DNA from: Erythroxylum novogranatense
Taxonomy: Eukaryota > Streptophyta > Magnoliopsida > Malpighiales > Erythroxylaceae
Direction: 5' to 3'
NCBI GenBank assembly: GCA_029891385.1
Contig: CM057227.1
Location: 59,769,567-59,833,566 of the forward strand
DNA: 64,000 bases
Part shown: one piece after another, positions 1 to 10,896 of the stretch
Layout of the letters: each line of letters starts with the position of its first letter
Position numbering within the stretch: the stretch's first letter is position 1
Position numbers and translations under genes: made by a program
The notes under the pieces: generated by a model
The model's input: the letters and a program-made list of their open reading frames with translations, nothing else
What the model was told of the DNA's origin: nothing
Databases searched by the model: none

Positions 1-1794
1 TTAAGATCAATTTAATTTAAATATGAATAATACATTTATTTTGTGTTCAAATAAACAATATTACTTTTAATTATATTGTTATAATTATAATTTTAAGCTC
101 AAACATATGCTTTATATCTATGGTTTAAGTAATAAGCTCATTATATGATAATTTATCATCTTAATGATCATTATCATCACAAGAATAAGAGTAAAAGACC
201 TCATCATTATTAATCATACAACAAAATGTTCTATTTTATTTTGTATTTCTCACTCTTGGAACTAGTTGTGTCATCCTATGTAACTTTGAATGCTTTGTTC
301 TTCTTCTTTTTTTTTCAATTATTTATCCATTTTTTTACTTTAAGAACTTCTATAATTTCTTTGTGGTGAATTTTATGTCATCCTTATCATTTTCATATGT
401 GGAGGCCTCTTCATCATCTTTTTTCTTATTCATTCAATTCATTCATCCGCATCTTATAGGCGAGGAGTGATTTGATGAGCTCTTTTATTGACAAGGTGAT
501 CAAATCTTTTGCTTATTATGTGGCCATCATCTTTGCCATCTAAGCCTTTGGTAAAGATCTAAACAATTTTATCACCATTTAAGGTTAGTATAAGTCATAC
601 CATAACCTTTAAAAGCGTTACTCATTTAAATGAAATAAGAATACATATTGGTAGTAGTTTTTTTCATATAAAATAACTTATATTTGTACACTAACATGTT
701 CACTTTATTCTCTTTTATATGATTGGTGCCTTCATATGTGACTTCAATTGTATGTTATTTCTCATGAGTAATTTTACATATAAATAACACATCAAATTTA
801 AACACACACATTCGATAAAAGTACTAATTCAAAATCTTTTCAAATGTTTCTTAAATAGTATTTTGACTATCAAAAGTGGTTTTATTTAATTTTATAAATT
901 ATCCTAATATCAATATGATTATGATGAAGTATATGTCCTAATGTAAATGATAATGTGATGATTGATTCCCGAGTTATTGAAATGAGGAATTTAAAGATTA
1001 TAAGAAATTTATATTGGTTGAATTATATGTGGCGTGCTTTATTTTTTGAACTTAACTTACCTTAAAATTTGTTTGAATTGTTTATATGTTACGGTAAGGT
1101 GTTGGAAAGAAATAACATTAACAAATATATGTTAGGAGTAAGATCAAGGATATGGGTCTTGATGAAATTAAGATGCTAGTATTAAAAGGAGTGTCATAAA
1201 ATAAAGGGCATTGAGTAATATCCACTTTTTACAAATTCCCTTAAAAATTGATGAGATGAGTTTAACTTACACCATGATAAATAAGGGAGTTCACATGGAT
1301 TGTGTAGAGAATATAAAGATACTGATGATAAAGTAAATTTGTCAAATTGTAATGATAATAGATGGTGCGAGGCAACTTTTATAAGGAAGAAATACATTAT
1401 GTTTAATCCCAAAATGGAAAAGAAGGATTTTTGGTTTGAAATTGTAGTTTAAGGATGAGATGCAATTTGGGGAAGTAATTTGAAATTAGGAAATTATAAA
1501 TGGATATGATGCTTAAATGATAAGATCTTGTATGAGAATTGAGGTTGTTTATAAGTTACCATGTTCATTTAGGGTATATGCTAGTTGGACTATAAATGAA
1601 AAAAATGTATATTATAAAGATAATGAAAAATAAGCATAGTTGCACAAAAAATGAGCATGGTTTTCAAAAATAGATAGGAAATGAATTTTTGTATAAGTTT
1701 AGGAGGAATAAAATATTGGATCCTGATTTTTCTAAATTCTTATTGATTGTCTAGCTATTTATTTTTGTTTTGTTTGTTTGTTTAATTATATATA
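1..1794. other. AT-rich region, no gene recognised
   Basis: Very AT-rich sequence with no open reading frame resembling a known protein and no LTR end, terminal inverted repeat or RNA gene that I can see. Frames are short and closed by frequent stops. It probably represents old degraded repeat or intergenic DNA, but nothing in it shows which. The right edge runs into the palindrome that hosts Gypsy-A. Confidence 0.5.
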
Positions 1795-1820
1795 TTCCCT
1801 CAATTTCTAATTAACGACCC

Positions 1821-1856
<36 letters not shown>

Positions 1857-1865
1857 GGGTCGTTA
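1795..1865. repeat. Left portion of an 88-bp perfect palindrome
   Basis: The left arm is 1795-1825 (31 nt, starting TTCCCTCAATTTC), followed by a 26-nt TA run (1826-1851) and the first 14 nt of the right arm (1852-1865). The last 17 nt of the right arm lie at 6813-6829, beyond Gypsy-A and its CGTTA target duplication. With the insertion and one duplicate removed, the two 31-nt arms are exact reverse complements around (TA)13. The source of the palindrome is unknown; it could be a tiny hairpin MITE or an inverted duplication at a TA microsatellite. Confidence 0.85.
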
Positions 1866-2472
1866 TGTTGGAACCCCTCCCCGGTGAGTCGCGTGCCCGA
1901 CGTCCTACGTGACATCTGGACGCGCATCTCACAAGGAAGGGATTCCTCACCACGAAAGAAACCTCAAATTGAACTGAATTTAACGTCATCCGAACAAAAT
2001 TTACTAATATTGCTCTAATTTTCATCCAATAAAAATTAATCCGCCTAGGGCCCATAACTAAATCTAAATTCTCAGCTAAAATAAAATTCCATACCTCTCG
2101 ATTACACAGAATCAGAAATCGCCTCAATCCGATCTTTATAGATCACGAAATCGCCCAAAAACGGATTTATATCCAAATCTGTCACATAATCTTATCCGTA
2201 ATTTCCCATTAAAACCCGAAACTCTCATTTTACAAAAAAAACGTCTATTTTATTTTTTTATTTTTTTCAAACTCATTAACCACGTTAATCACAATAAAAT
2301 ACCGTTAGGCCCAATTACCGGGAATGTCATGAATGCATGACCAAACAGTTCGTGTGCACAAATTCACTAATCACAGTACCAGTATACCTGGACACTACTC
2401 ACACATCCCTATTAGTCTCATCCAATGACCCATTTCCTATTTTACCCCTCCAGTAGGGGGTGGGATGTTACA
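1866..2472 (-). repeat. Gypsy-A left LTR (3' LTR)
   Basis: Starts TGTTGGAACC and ends GGGATGTTACA. Positions 1866-2378 match 3342-3854 without gaps and with about six substitutions. The last 94 bp match the general design of the Gypsy-C LTR end (an ACCGG, AATGTCATGAATGCATGA block, then GGGATGTTACA), so this is the canonical LTR end that the right copy lacks. Confidence 0.8.
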
Positions 2473-3341
2473 ATTCTCCCCTCCTTATAAGAATTTCGTC
2501 CTCGAAATTCTCAGTCAACGGTTCACTATGACCATTATCACACCACATATCCCATACACCTTTCCACTTAATGATTCACTTTTGGAGTGATCACAGTAAC
2601 CACTCTCAGTCCGTGGTTCAGTTACTATGGCTAACTCATTATCACTTAGTACAGTAAACGGATTTGACAAAACTATCAGTTGGCGATCTCATTTTCTCTA
2701 TGATTTCCATATATCTGTCACATACATTTCATTAGTCACAATCAACATTACTGTCCAATAGATATCCCTAACAGTAAATTGACTTAAATACAATAACTCT
2801 TTTCATACACCACTATTGTGGTTTCATTCTTTTCAAGATCTTTATTTCATTCTCACCATATCATTAAACTGTATGTCTCATTCCCCTATCCGTTACGTGC
2901 AACTTGACCTTGTAAGGTCATATCAATTTGGCTTATCAGCTTATGATCATTATTCTTATTTTCATTCCGTTTTCTGCTACTTATCTTCTATTTCCTCAAA
3001 CAGTCTATGATCGGGTGTTCACAGTCCCCAATATCCGACAAAGTCGTTGATACTACTCCATTTTATCTCTATCTATATACCTATCCATTTACCATTTTCG
3101 TGTCCATATACACCTAATTCAGTATTTCCCCATACACCATCAGTAGAATCATCAGTCTGTCTTTTTTTCCTTTATGATTTTATCATACGAATTTCCAACA
3201 AGAAAACTCACTCTTTTTTATGTAATTCATTAGGCAACCGATAGGATCAAATGGGAGCATTTAATGAAGGGATAAGTGGCCAAATGTCATTAGTCAAAGG
3301 TGTAAAGAAAAGTCCAACTAATGATTCTTTGATACCATAAG
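2473..3341 (-). other. Gypsy-A internal region, non-coding, with PPT and PBS
   Basis: Immediately inside the left LTR, the minus strand reads GGAGGGGAGAATT (2473-2485), the polypurine tract. Next to it is the perfect inverted repeat GAATTTCG/CGAAATTC (2491-2510), which also flanks the tract in Gypsy-C and, less perfectly, in Gypsy-B. At the other end TGGTATCAAAG on the minus strand (about 3328-3338) is an initiator tRNA-Met primer site. The 0.9 kb between is AT-rich with no protein similarity I can recognise. Confidence 0.7.
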
Positions 3342-4250
3342 TGTTGGAACCCCTCCCCGGTGAGTCGCGTGCCCGACGTCCTACGTTACATCTGGACGCG
3401 CATCTCACAAGGGAGGGATTCCTCACCACGAAAGAAACCTCAAATTGAACTGAATTTAACGTCATCCGAACAAAATTTACTAATATTGCTCTAATTTTCA
3501 TCCAATAAAAATTAATCCGCCTAGGGCCCATAACTAAATCTAAATTCTCAGCTAAAATAAAATTCCATACCTCTCGATTACACAGAATCAGAAATCGCCT
3601 CAATCCGATCTTTATAGATCACGAAATCGCCCAAAAACGGATTTATATCCAAATCTGTCACATAATCTTATCCGTAATTTCCCACTAAAACCCAAAACTC
3701 TCATTTTACAAAAAAAACGTCTATTTTATTTTTTTATTTTTTTCAAACTCATTAACCACGTTAATCACAATAAAATACCGTTAGACCCAATTACCGGGAA
3801 TGTCATGAATGCATGACCAAACTGTTCGTGTGCACAAATTCACTAATCACAGTAAATACAAATTAAATATCACCACAATCATACATATGTTAGGGTTAAT
3901 ACTGAAAAATTGGCAGCCTTAAATTCCTCAATTCAAAGACTCAAATAATTATCCCCATTCAATTCAAAATCAAACCATATCATAAATTTTAATGCATCTT
4001 CACCTAAATTTCATACCCTTTCTTCAAATCACAATAATCATCACTTTAATGTCTACATGAACCTAATACATGCTTTAAATCCTTTTATTAACTACCCCAT
4101 ACTATCATGACATTTAATTCCATATGCAAATCTCATTTAAAACTCAAACCTTAAATGAAAACTTACCTAATACAAAACCTCCTTCAAGCTTCAACTTCTC
4201 TCTTTAATTCTCTTCAACCATCACAACTTCCTAATTCCTCCTCATACACG
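3342..4250 (-). repeat. Gypsy-A right LTR, normal-orientation part
   Basis: Positions 3342-3854 duplicate the left LTR. From 3855 the sequence changes to DNA resembling the interior of the Gypsy-C LTR in the same orientation, for example TTGGCAGCC, many CATCA/CATAAT runs and AAAACTTACC(T)AA then TTCAAGCTTC, comparable with about 50160-50490. The junction with inverted sequence is near 4250 and was placed by eye, so it may be off by tens of bases. Confidence 0.6.
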
Positions 4251-5150
4251 ACATCATCATGGAAGTTGTAGTATATTGAATTATCTTTCCATTGCCACTG
4301 ATCTTGCTATTTTTATAGGTGTATATTAAGATATATGAACTGTTTTCTATGGACTGGTTTTGGGCATGTTGATGAAAACTAGTCAGAGTGTTGATTTTGT
4401 GAGCTTTCTGTTTGGGAGCAATTTTAGTAATTTTTGTGAAATGAATTGGTGTGAGTGAGCTTCTGAAGAATTGTAGAGGAAGAGATTACCTTGAGATTGA
4501 TATATGGTTTGTAAATTTTAGAAGTCAGAATTGGGAGTTATGATTTTGCAAAAATTGATCCTGCATTAGGATGTGAATGGCTGATCATAACAGAAACTTC
4601 CATAACAGTTTTGAAATTGTTAGAGATCGAATTGGATGATGAGTGCTTCATGAAAAATGAAGTTTGAGATGTTATATTTACAGGGATATAAAGTTATGAT
4701 TTTATTGACTTGTGTACAGGAAGTTATGCTTGTTATAAGGTCACTGCCCAAATTGGAGGATTTCAGGAACAGTAACATTGAATGAATTAATTGACTTGTT
4801 TAGAAATAGAATTTGATTTGGGTTGTTCATGGAAGTTGTTGGGGACATTGTGAACTTATTGACCATATTTTTGTGGTAATTTATTACTGAAGAATCAGTG
4901 AGTTATGAAATTGCCAATGTACTGCCCTGTGTTGCTGGAAATTGAGTAGGCAGTAGGTTTGATGGAGTATTTGACACCCTTAGAGTTGGAATTGATTTTT
5001 ATGGTCTTCTTGAGAATTGTAGAGCTTTTCATAAGCTTTCCAATGAGGTATAGTGGGTATTTTTCTGATTTGTGTGTTAAAAGTTAGCGTAATTGGAAAT
5101 TGGGATTTAAATCTGGAAAGAAAGGGAAAGGCAGAGGCGAGACAAACTTG

Positions 5151-5286
5151 CCGTCTCGCGAGGGCGACATCTCGCCTCGCGAGGGCGAGATTAAGGGGCT
5201 GGTCGCGAGGGCGACGCCTCGCCCTCGCGACGAAGCGAGGTGTATCCGCCTCGCGAGGGTGACGTCTCGCCCCCGCGAGGCAGGCG
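5151..5286. repeat. CG-palindrome array (CTCGCGAGGGCGA)
   Basis: About 136 bp of strongly GC-rich sequence in AT-rich surroundings, with repeated forms of CTCGCGAG followed by GGCGA (for example near 5156, 5177, 5203, 5224, 5250 and 5274). CTCGCGAG is its own reverse complement. The matching position of the Gypsy-C LTR lacks the array. Its function is unknown. Confidence 0.75.
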
Positions 5287-5909
5287 CATGGGTATACTTT
5301 TTTATTTATTCTTGAATTTTATTTGGTATTAATTGATCCGATTGTTCTTTTGTCAATTTCTTTCCCGTCCGACGTCCGATTGACCTGATTCCAGAGGCAT
5401 CGGATTCGTTGAATATTTAATTTCATATTATGAGAAAACGGGAATTTTTAGACGGGAATTTGACGTAGCTCCTATTGACTGAACATGTAAACACTGTTTT
5501 ATTTAATTGAGGACCTATAGAGGTCCGAATTGCGCACCGTCAGCGCCTATGGATTTCTAATTTTTGATAGAATTTTATTATGGGAAAATATTGAATTAGG
5601 ACCGGGAATTCATGAACATGCATATCTCATCAACATGAGCACAAATTTCATATTTCGTGACTCGTACTTTTCTGATTCATATAGAGGCCCAATTGGAGCG
5701 TCGATTGACCGACGTCACAGAGACTTCCCGGCATTAGCTCGGAAGCAATAGGTGAGTAACCTAGTTGGTTTCTCAAATTTTTGGTTGCTTATATGTTCTA
5801 CGTGAATTATATGCAATGATGAACTGTATGATTTTTGGCATGTATAAGAGTGGACTATTGTATGTTTACTGATTTTACTGTACTGAATGACACTGATACT
5901 GATATACTG

Positions 5910-6089
5910 GGCTTTATAGCCATATCATTGATTTACTGATACACTGGGCTTTATAGCCAAACACGGTTCATTTACTGAATACTGCACCGCATGCATAATT
6001 GCATGATCAGATAATGGACGTGCCCCAAGTTGCTATTTTTACTGAAAAGAGCTTGAGCTCACATCAGATCTTGATCGGGCCTCGAGCCC
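5910..6089. other. Serial short hairpins in the inverted LTR
   Basis: Four short perfect inverted repeats: GGCT-TTAT-AGCC at 5910-5921 and 5947-5958, GAGCTTGAGCTC at 6049-6060, and GGGC-CTCGA-GCCC at 6077-6089. The Gypsy-C LTRs have three hairpins of similar size at the equivalent place but with different stem sequences. They may lie in the transcription start or poly(A) region of the LTR; that role is inferred. Confidence 0.5.
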
Positions 6090-6812
6090 GAGGGGAGAAA
6101 TCCCTGACGCGTCCCCACTGAACACTGACTGAGCACTTGGGCACAATACTGAATAACTGGAAAGAGTCACATATGCATTGCATTTGCATAAATGACTGTT
6201 CTGTGACATATACTGCTTTCATAATGGTATGAATTATTGTGAATGGTTTCATATTATCGTAAATTGTTACCGATCGCCATCGGTAATTGATTATTATCAG
6301 ACTATCTTTACGCCATGTGCGTAATGCATGATTTGAGTGAACCATCGATGATGGTTTCTCACCGAGTTCGCAAAACTCACCCAAAATTTGCATCTATTTT
6401 TCAGGTCTGAAGAATACCCGGTTGACACGGAGTATGTCTCATCGAGACGAGTAAAGGTTAGAGGTCGGGATCAGTTCAGGTATGCGCATTAGTGTCTTAG
6501 TAAATTGTATTCCGCAATCACCGATAGCAAGGCTTTATATTTTTATTGAGCCATTGTGGTATTAATGCTTTACTGCATTGACTGATTGTAATTATTACTG
6601 GATGACTGTAATAACTGAAACGGGTTTATATTGAATACGGATTTTATTTACTTATTGTGTTTGCCGTGTGAACGTGGAGTTAATGGCTATAAAAAAAAAG
6701 TATACTGAATTTTAAATCGACTGATGTAGTACGCCACTCTCGTGGGACACGGACTCGGATATCACCAACGATATCGGGTTCGGGTCTTACGGGTGTGGGG
6801 TGTTACACGTTA

Positions 6813-7726
6813 ATTAGAAATTGAGGGAAGGACTAGAAATTTGAAATTGGAATGAAGTGTTGGAAATTAGTAGGCATGTGTTAAGTGGATTAAAGGTGTA
6901 GAGCCATAAAAGACAAAGGAAGGGAAAAAATTAGAAAGGGCAAGTAAGTGAGGGGCTTAATTGGAAGAAAGGGCTAAGGATGAGTCTTAAAATTTGAAGA
7001 AGAGTCGTGAACAACCAAAGAGGAGAAGAAAAGAGAGAAAACGTGAGAGAGAGAGAAGAGAAGAAGATGAAAATAGAAAAAGCTAGAGAAGGAGGAGGAA
7101 AATCATGGAAAGAAGAGAAGAATCAAGCTTTTAAGGTAAGTTCATCATCTTCTTCTTTCTTTAGTAAAGAAATGGGTTGTTGTGTTATGAATGAAGAAGT
7201 TTAGAGAGATAAAAGGTTTTTGTGCTGGGAAAGATTAGAGGAAGAAAATGGGTTTCTAAGTTAGGTTTGAGTTTTCTAACTTAGATGTACTATAGGTAGG
7301 TTAGATTTGAGCTTGATTTGTGTTAATTTCAATTGCGGTGGTTTTGAAATTTTAGGGAGTTGTTATGATTATGGAAATTGGAGGATTCCCATTTGAATTA
7401 GAATTGAATGAAAATTTTGGTTGTGCTAGGAAATCAAGAACAACCTACCCAAGAGTAAGAGGAAGGGCACAATTGAATTTGGATTTTTCAAGATTTTTAA
7501 GGTGGGTATTTTATTTATAGTTATTGTGTAATGGGCAAATGACTTGTGTGTGTATGGTGTGTTAAAATGACTTGTTAGAAATGTGTGAAGTTTAAATTGC
7601 ATTATGATGTATGACATTGTGATAAAACAATTAAATTATGTGTATGATCATGTTATGCCATTGCACTGAGTCATGGCAATTTGTATAAAGAAAAACATGA
7701 GAATATGATATTGTGAATGATTGAAG
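6813..7726 (+). repeat. Old Gypsy-type LTR fragment, left half
   Basis: After the last 17 nt of the palindrome (6813-6829), this AT- and purine-rich stretch resembles the interior of the solo LTR at 26415-28601: a GGATTAAAGGT..TAAAAG block, a long AGAGAAGA-rich run near 7015-7080, and GGAAATCAAG then TTCAAGATTTTTAAGGTGGGT (7430-7510 against 27440-27520). Similarity resumes after Copia-1 at 30033. I read it as one LTR interrupted by Copia-1. The true left end is not identified. The 65-residue lysine/glutamate-rich frame at 7007-7204 is a by-product of the purine run. Confidence 0.5.
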
Positions 7727-9834
7727 TGTTGGAGTTATGTAAATATAGTGCCCTGGAAAGCAAGTGTATTTACATGTAACTTTATCTTCTTCAGTTACAG
7801 TTTTGTAATGAAAATATTTATTATTAATAAAACAAAAGAGTTTGGCTTTATCTGTGTGAGTGTTTTATATCTGTTCAAAAGGTACCAAGATTCTTTTGTA
7901 AATAATATACATATACATAGAGATGTATGGGAAACATGTATATTATTAGAATCTGAATTAATTGATTCATAGTTGAATAATCAAGTTGGTCACCTGATTA
8001 TGGTTTAGACTGTAGTGCTGCGATTTATCTCCATATAAGTAAAGGAGTTTATTTAAATGGAATGATGAGTTTCATATGATGATAGTAGTAGACTATCGAT
8101 AATGCCACTATTAAATGAATCTGGAATCAAGTATGTTTTCAAGAATAAAGTAGGTCGTTACTTTAATATTAAAACATACAACTTAAGCATTCGCTTATTA
8201 TGAACCATAATTTTGATGAGTGGTGAACTTATATATGTTTCATTATAATTCTTGATATGATCAGAATAGATTTTTACAGAATATTTATCCAGTGTCTGCA
8301 TGTTGGAATTATTTATTGAAACATGTATTAGGAAACATTCACTCAAATAAAGAGTTTATAGTGCTATCATCTCTTCTAGATGTTTTAAGGGGATTTGGTG
8401 ATTAAACTGGCGCCAGTAGTTTTATGGACTTGCTACTCATCAAGTCTTGACACCAACATGAGATCTAGTGTGTTAATCACCATATAATGTAAAACGGGAG
8501 ACCTAGAAGGAAAAACTAACATAAGGGCAAAATGGTAATTTTACCCTCTATTGTGCGGATGGCTATAATAAGGTTCTAAATAGAGTTTGCAATTGGACAT
8601 AAAATATGTATTCTCATAATATTTATTAAGTCAAGAGTTCAACTAATTGTCTTTAGTGGAATGACATTTAGTTAATAAGCTAGAATTAATTTTAATGAGA
8701 TTGAATTAATTCTGGGCTTATTTGGGCTTGAATTATCAAAGTCCAATAAGATTCTCCACTTGGCTTTAAAGAAGGTTATCACACTAAGTAAGAAATATAA
8801 ATGGAGATTTTAGAAGCCCATAATTGAATGTTGGGCTTGGTCTAATTAATGGTTAATTAGAAGCCCAAATGTACATTTAAAAATGGGCTAGATTTTGGTT
8901 TAATGTAATTAATGTAATTAATGTAATTAATTTTGTTTTAAAGGAGAAGTAGTAATTTTGGTTTTGTTAGGTAAAATGTGAAGCTACACATTTGAAATTA
9001 AAATGCTAAAATAAAGATGGTCTTTATTATTGTTTATCATCATTAAATGGAGTTATGAGCTTACCATTAAATGGTTTAATGGTTGTCTTTTAATGTTAGC
9101 ATGTAACCTATTTGCATTCATTAGATTAAAGATGAAAGTTGTACATTAGATGGACCATCTTCCTTCTTTCTTCTTGCCAAAACCGAAATTGGTTATTCAA
9201 TTTTAGGTTATAGTCTTTTCATATAGCCATTTTAAAGATAAATGAAGAGAGTCTCATTCATTGGCAATTTTATGATTGATTAATGCAAGAAGTGATCCAT
9301 TGGATGCCTCTCTCTTCTTCCATTCATGCATAGCCGAAATTGGAGTGTAAGAAAGACATCTTGCATGTTCTTGAGACCTTCTCTCCTTTCATGCAAGGTA
9401 GAATCGAAAATACCAATTGAAAGAGTTTCATTTTTGGTTCTTCTTCTTCTAAGAAAATCTCCTCCAAACATTTCTTCTCCTTTCCCACCAAAGGATGCTG
9501 TTAACCTAATTGTGCTTAAAGAACAAGTGGTCAATCTAATTTGGTTAAGGATACAACAACAAGGAAAAAGTAGATTGCTAAAGGAAAAGATTCAAAGGCA
9601 AAGGATTTGGATACTAGAAGAAGGAGATGATAGCGCAACGAGGATTTAAAGCTGTAACAAAGGAGTTGGTAATACTCCTGATCTTGTTTATGTTTTATTA
9701 TCCTTATACCATATCATGTATGGATTAGCATGATGATTTAGATTTGTTGTTTCCGCTGCAAGTAATGATTTCTTAAAAGTTTTAAAATTTATAGTTTCTC
9801 CAAATATAGCATGCTTTGTTTTTTCGATCCAACA
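7727..9834 (+). repeat. Copia-1 5' LTR
   Basis: Starts TGTTGGAGTTATGT and ends CGATCCAACA; 2,108 bp. It is directly followed by the primer site. The same LTR occurs at 25822-30027 (interrupted), 12971-14717 and 20172-22272. It has a small TAATGTAAT tandem run at 8901-8932. An open frame at 9326-9649 is not conserved as a protein and is not called. Confidence 0.9.
8901..8932. repeat. 9-bp microsatellite (TAATGTAAT)3
   Basis: Three consecutive TAATGTAAT units plus a partial one inside the Copia-1 5' LTR. The other LTR copies have one unit or a variant, so this is a local expansion. Confidence 0.7.
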
Positions 9835-9836
9835 AT

Positions 9837-9849
9837 TGGTATCAGAGCC
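9837..9849 (+). other. Copia-1 primer binding site
   Basis: TGGTATCAGAGCC lies two bases after the 5' LTR end and is complementary to the 3' end of plant initiator tRNA-Met. It marks the start of minus-strand cDNA synthesis and confirms the element's plus orientation. Confidence 0.9.
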
Positions 9850-10896
9850 GGTTTCTAATGCATGATTTCGGTTCCTATATATTTGATGCATGGGTTGGCA
9901 ATTTTTATGTGTATACTGCATATTTTTATGTGATAGAAATATATATGGTGTATATGTTGCTCTTTTGGTTGTCCATAGAAGTTAAATTTACCTTGTAAGA
10001 TTTCTTCATTTGGTTGTAACAAGGAGGGTGGTCTATCATCACCATGTTTCCTCCTTGGCTTTATTTTTCTATTTGCTTTGATTTTGTAATATACAAGTTG
10101 ATGTAATGATGAAGATGGAGCAGCCATGGGTTGAAGAAATGGAAAGGTAAAATTTTTCCGGTGTATCCTTTTGTGTATTGGCATAAGTTTTGTGAAAACA
10201 AAGATGCTGAAATTTTGTTTCAATGGATCACATTTCGGTTTTTATTGTAAAAACAAGTGCTAGATTTTTTTTCATAGAATTCAATTTCAGTTTTGATAAA
10301 ATACTAAGTGCTGGTTTTTTTTATTTTCATGGAATAAGTTTCGGTTTTAACAAAAACTAGAGCTGGAATTTTTTGTCATAACAAAGAATCGGTTTTCTAA
10401 AAATCTAGTGCTGGAATTTTGTTTTTCAAAGTGACAAATTTCGGTTTAATATATGCCATTACATTTTGTTTACCGAATGGGCCAGATCAAGTGAGCGAAG
10501 AGTTCGAAGTGGAAGATCCAAGTCCAAGAAGAATACTTTTGGGCCTAAAAGGCTTGTATTTTTTTATTTCTAGGATGGACAATAAAAAATGGCTTTATTA
10601 GTTCATGTGATGAATAGAGAAATGAATGCTTATAATATGTGATATTATGTGATTGCATGTAATTTAGAAAATTGTCAACCCTATGCCTTGCCATGCATTC
10701 ATTATGTATGAGATATATAATGAAACAATATAGGATGGATAATAAATTGCATCTAGACAAGATGGTAATTAAAAACTTAAAGCCCAAAAAGATTGAGTGG
10801 GAGAGGATGCTCATGTGAGAGTCCACGGTCTCCAAATGATGACGCATTTGCATATAGTGAAGTGTTACTCCCCATCGGAGGGCATGGATCCTAGAT
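9850..10896 (+). other. Copia-1 untranslated leader, first part, with degenerate repeats
   Basis: Non-coding leader between primer site and CACTA insertion. At about 10203-10450 there are five imperfect copies of a roughly 60-bp unit marked by AGTGCTGGAATTTT-like and TTTCGGTTTT-like segments. The same repeats occur on the minus strand in the Copia-2 leader (about 19560-19830). No open frame with protein similarity is visible. Confidence 0.65.

Larger units (their letters stand above)
1866..6807 (-). mobile_element. Gypsy-A: chimeric non-autonomous Ty3/Gypsy element
   Basis: Begins TGTTGGAACCCC and ends TGTTACA, flanked by the perfect 5-bp duplication CGTTA (1861-1865 and 6808-6812). A primer site and polypurine tract place its transcription on the minus strand. 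Internal DNA (2473-3341) has no gag or pol. The left LTR is 607 bp, whereas the right side begins as the same LTR (513 bp in common, about six mismatches by eye) and then continues into other LTR sequence, part of it inverted. The right terminus read on the minus strand begins TGTAACACCCC, a different LTR type. It appears to be an integrated chimera or a rearranged element that would need enzymes in trans. Confidence 0.75.
4251..6807 (+). repeat. Inverted Gypsy LTR segment forming the right end of Gypsy-A
   Basis: Opposite in orientation to the rest of Gypsy-A. Its reverse complement begins TGTAACACCCCACACCCG and follows the order of the Gypsy-C LTR: a TTCCGAGCTAATGCCGGGAAGTCTCTG block (here 5718-5750 reversed), then a GATGCCTC..CAGGTCAATCGGAC..TCGGACG block (5362-5412 reversed), then the CTTTCCATTG..GATCTTGC block (4288-4312 reversed). 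It is a relative, not a copy, of the Gypsy-C LTR, and it carries an extra GC-rich array (5151-5286). Confidence 0.65.

Noticed and set aside
1825..2127. 100-codon minus-strand frame and its near copy at 3247-3603 as conserved genes
   Set aside because: They are the same sequence because they sit in the paired Gypsy-A LTRs; conservation reflects LTR duplication, and the starts and ends differ by flanking DNA.
5053..5315. Arginine-rich overlapping frames as a small protein gene
   Set aside because: Created by the GC-rich CTCGCGAG array; both frames are open only because the repeat lacks stops.
7007..7204. Lysine/glutamate-rich 65-codon frame as a host exon
   Set aside because: A purine run of the LTR fragment; a similar run occurs in the solo LTR (26660-26760) without a conserved frame.
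9326..9649. 107-codon frame and its copies near 13255, 20500 and 29559 as a gene family
   Set aside because: All lie at the same place in Copia-1/Copia-2 LTRs; reading frames are broken differently in each copy.
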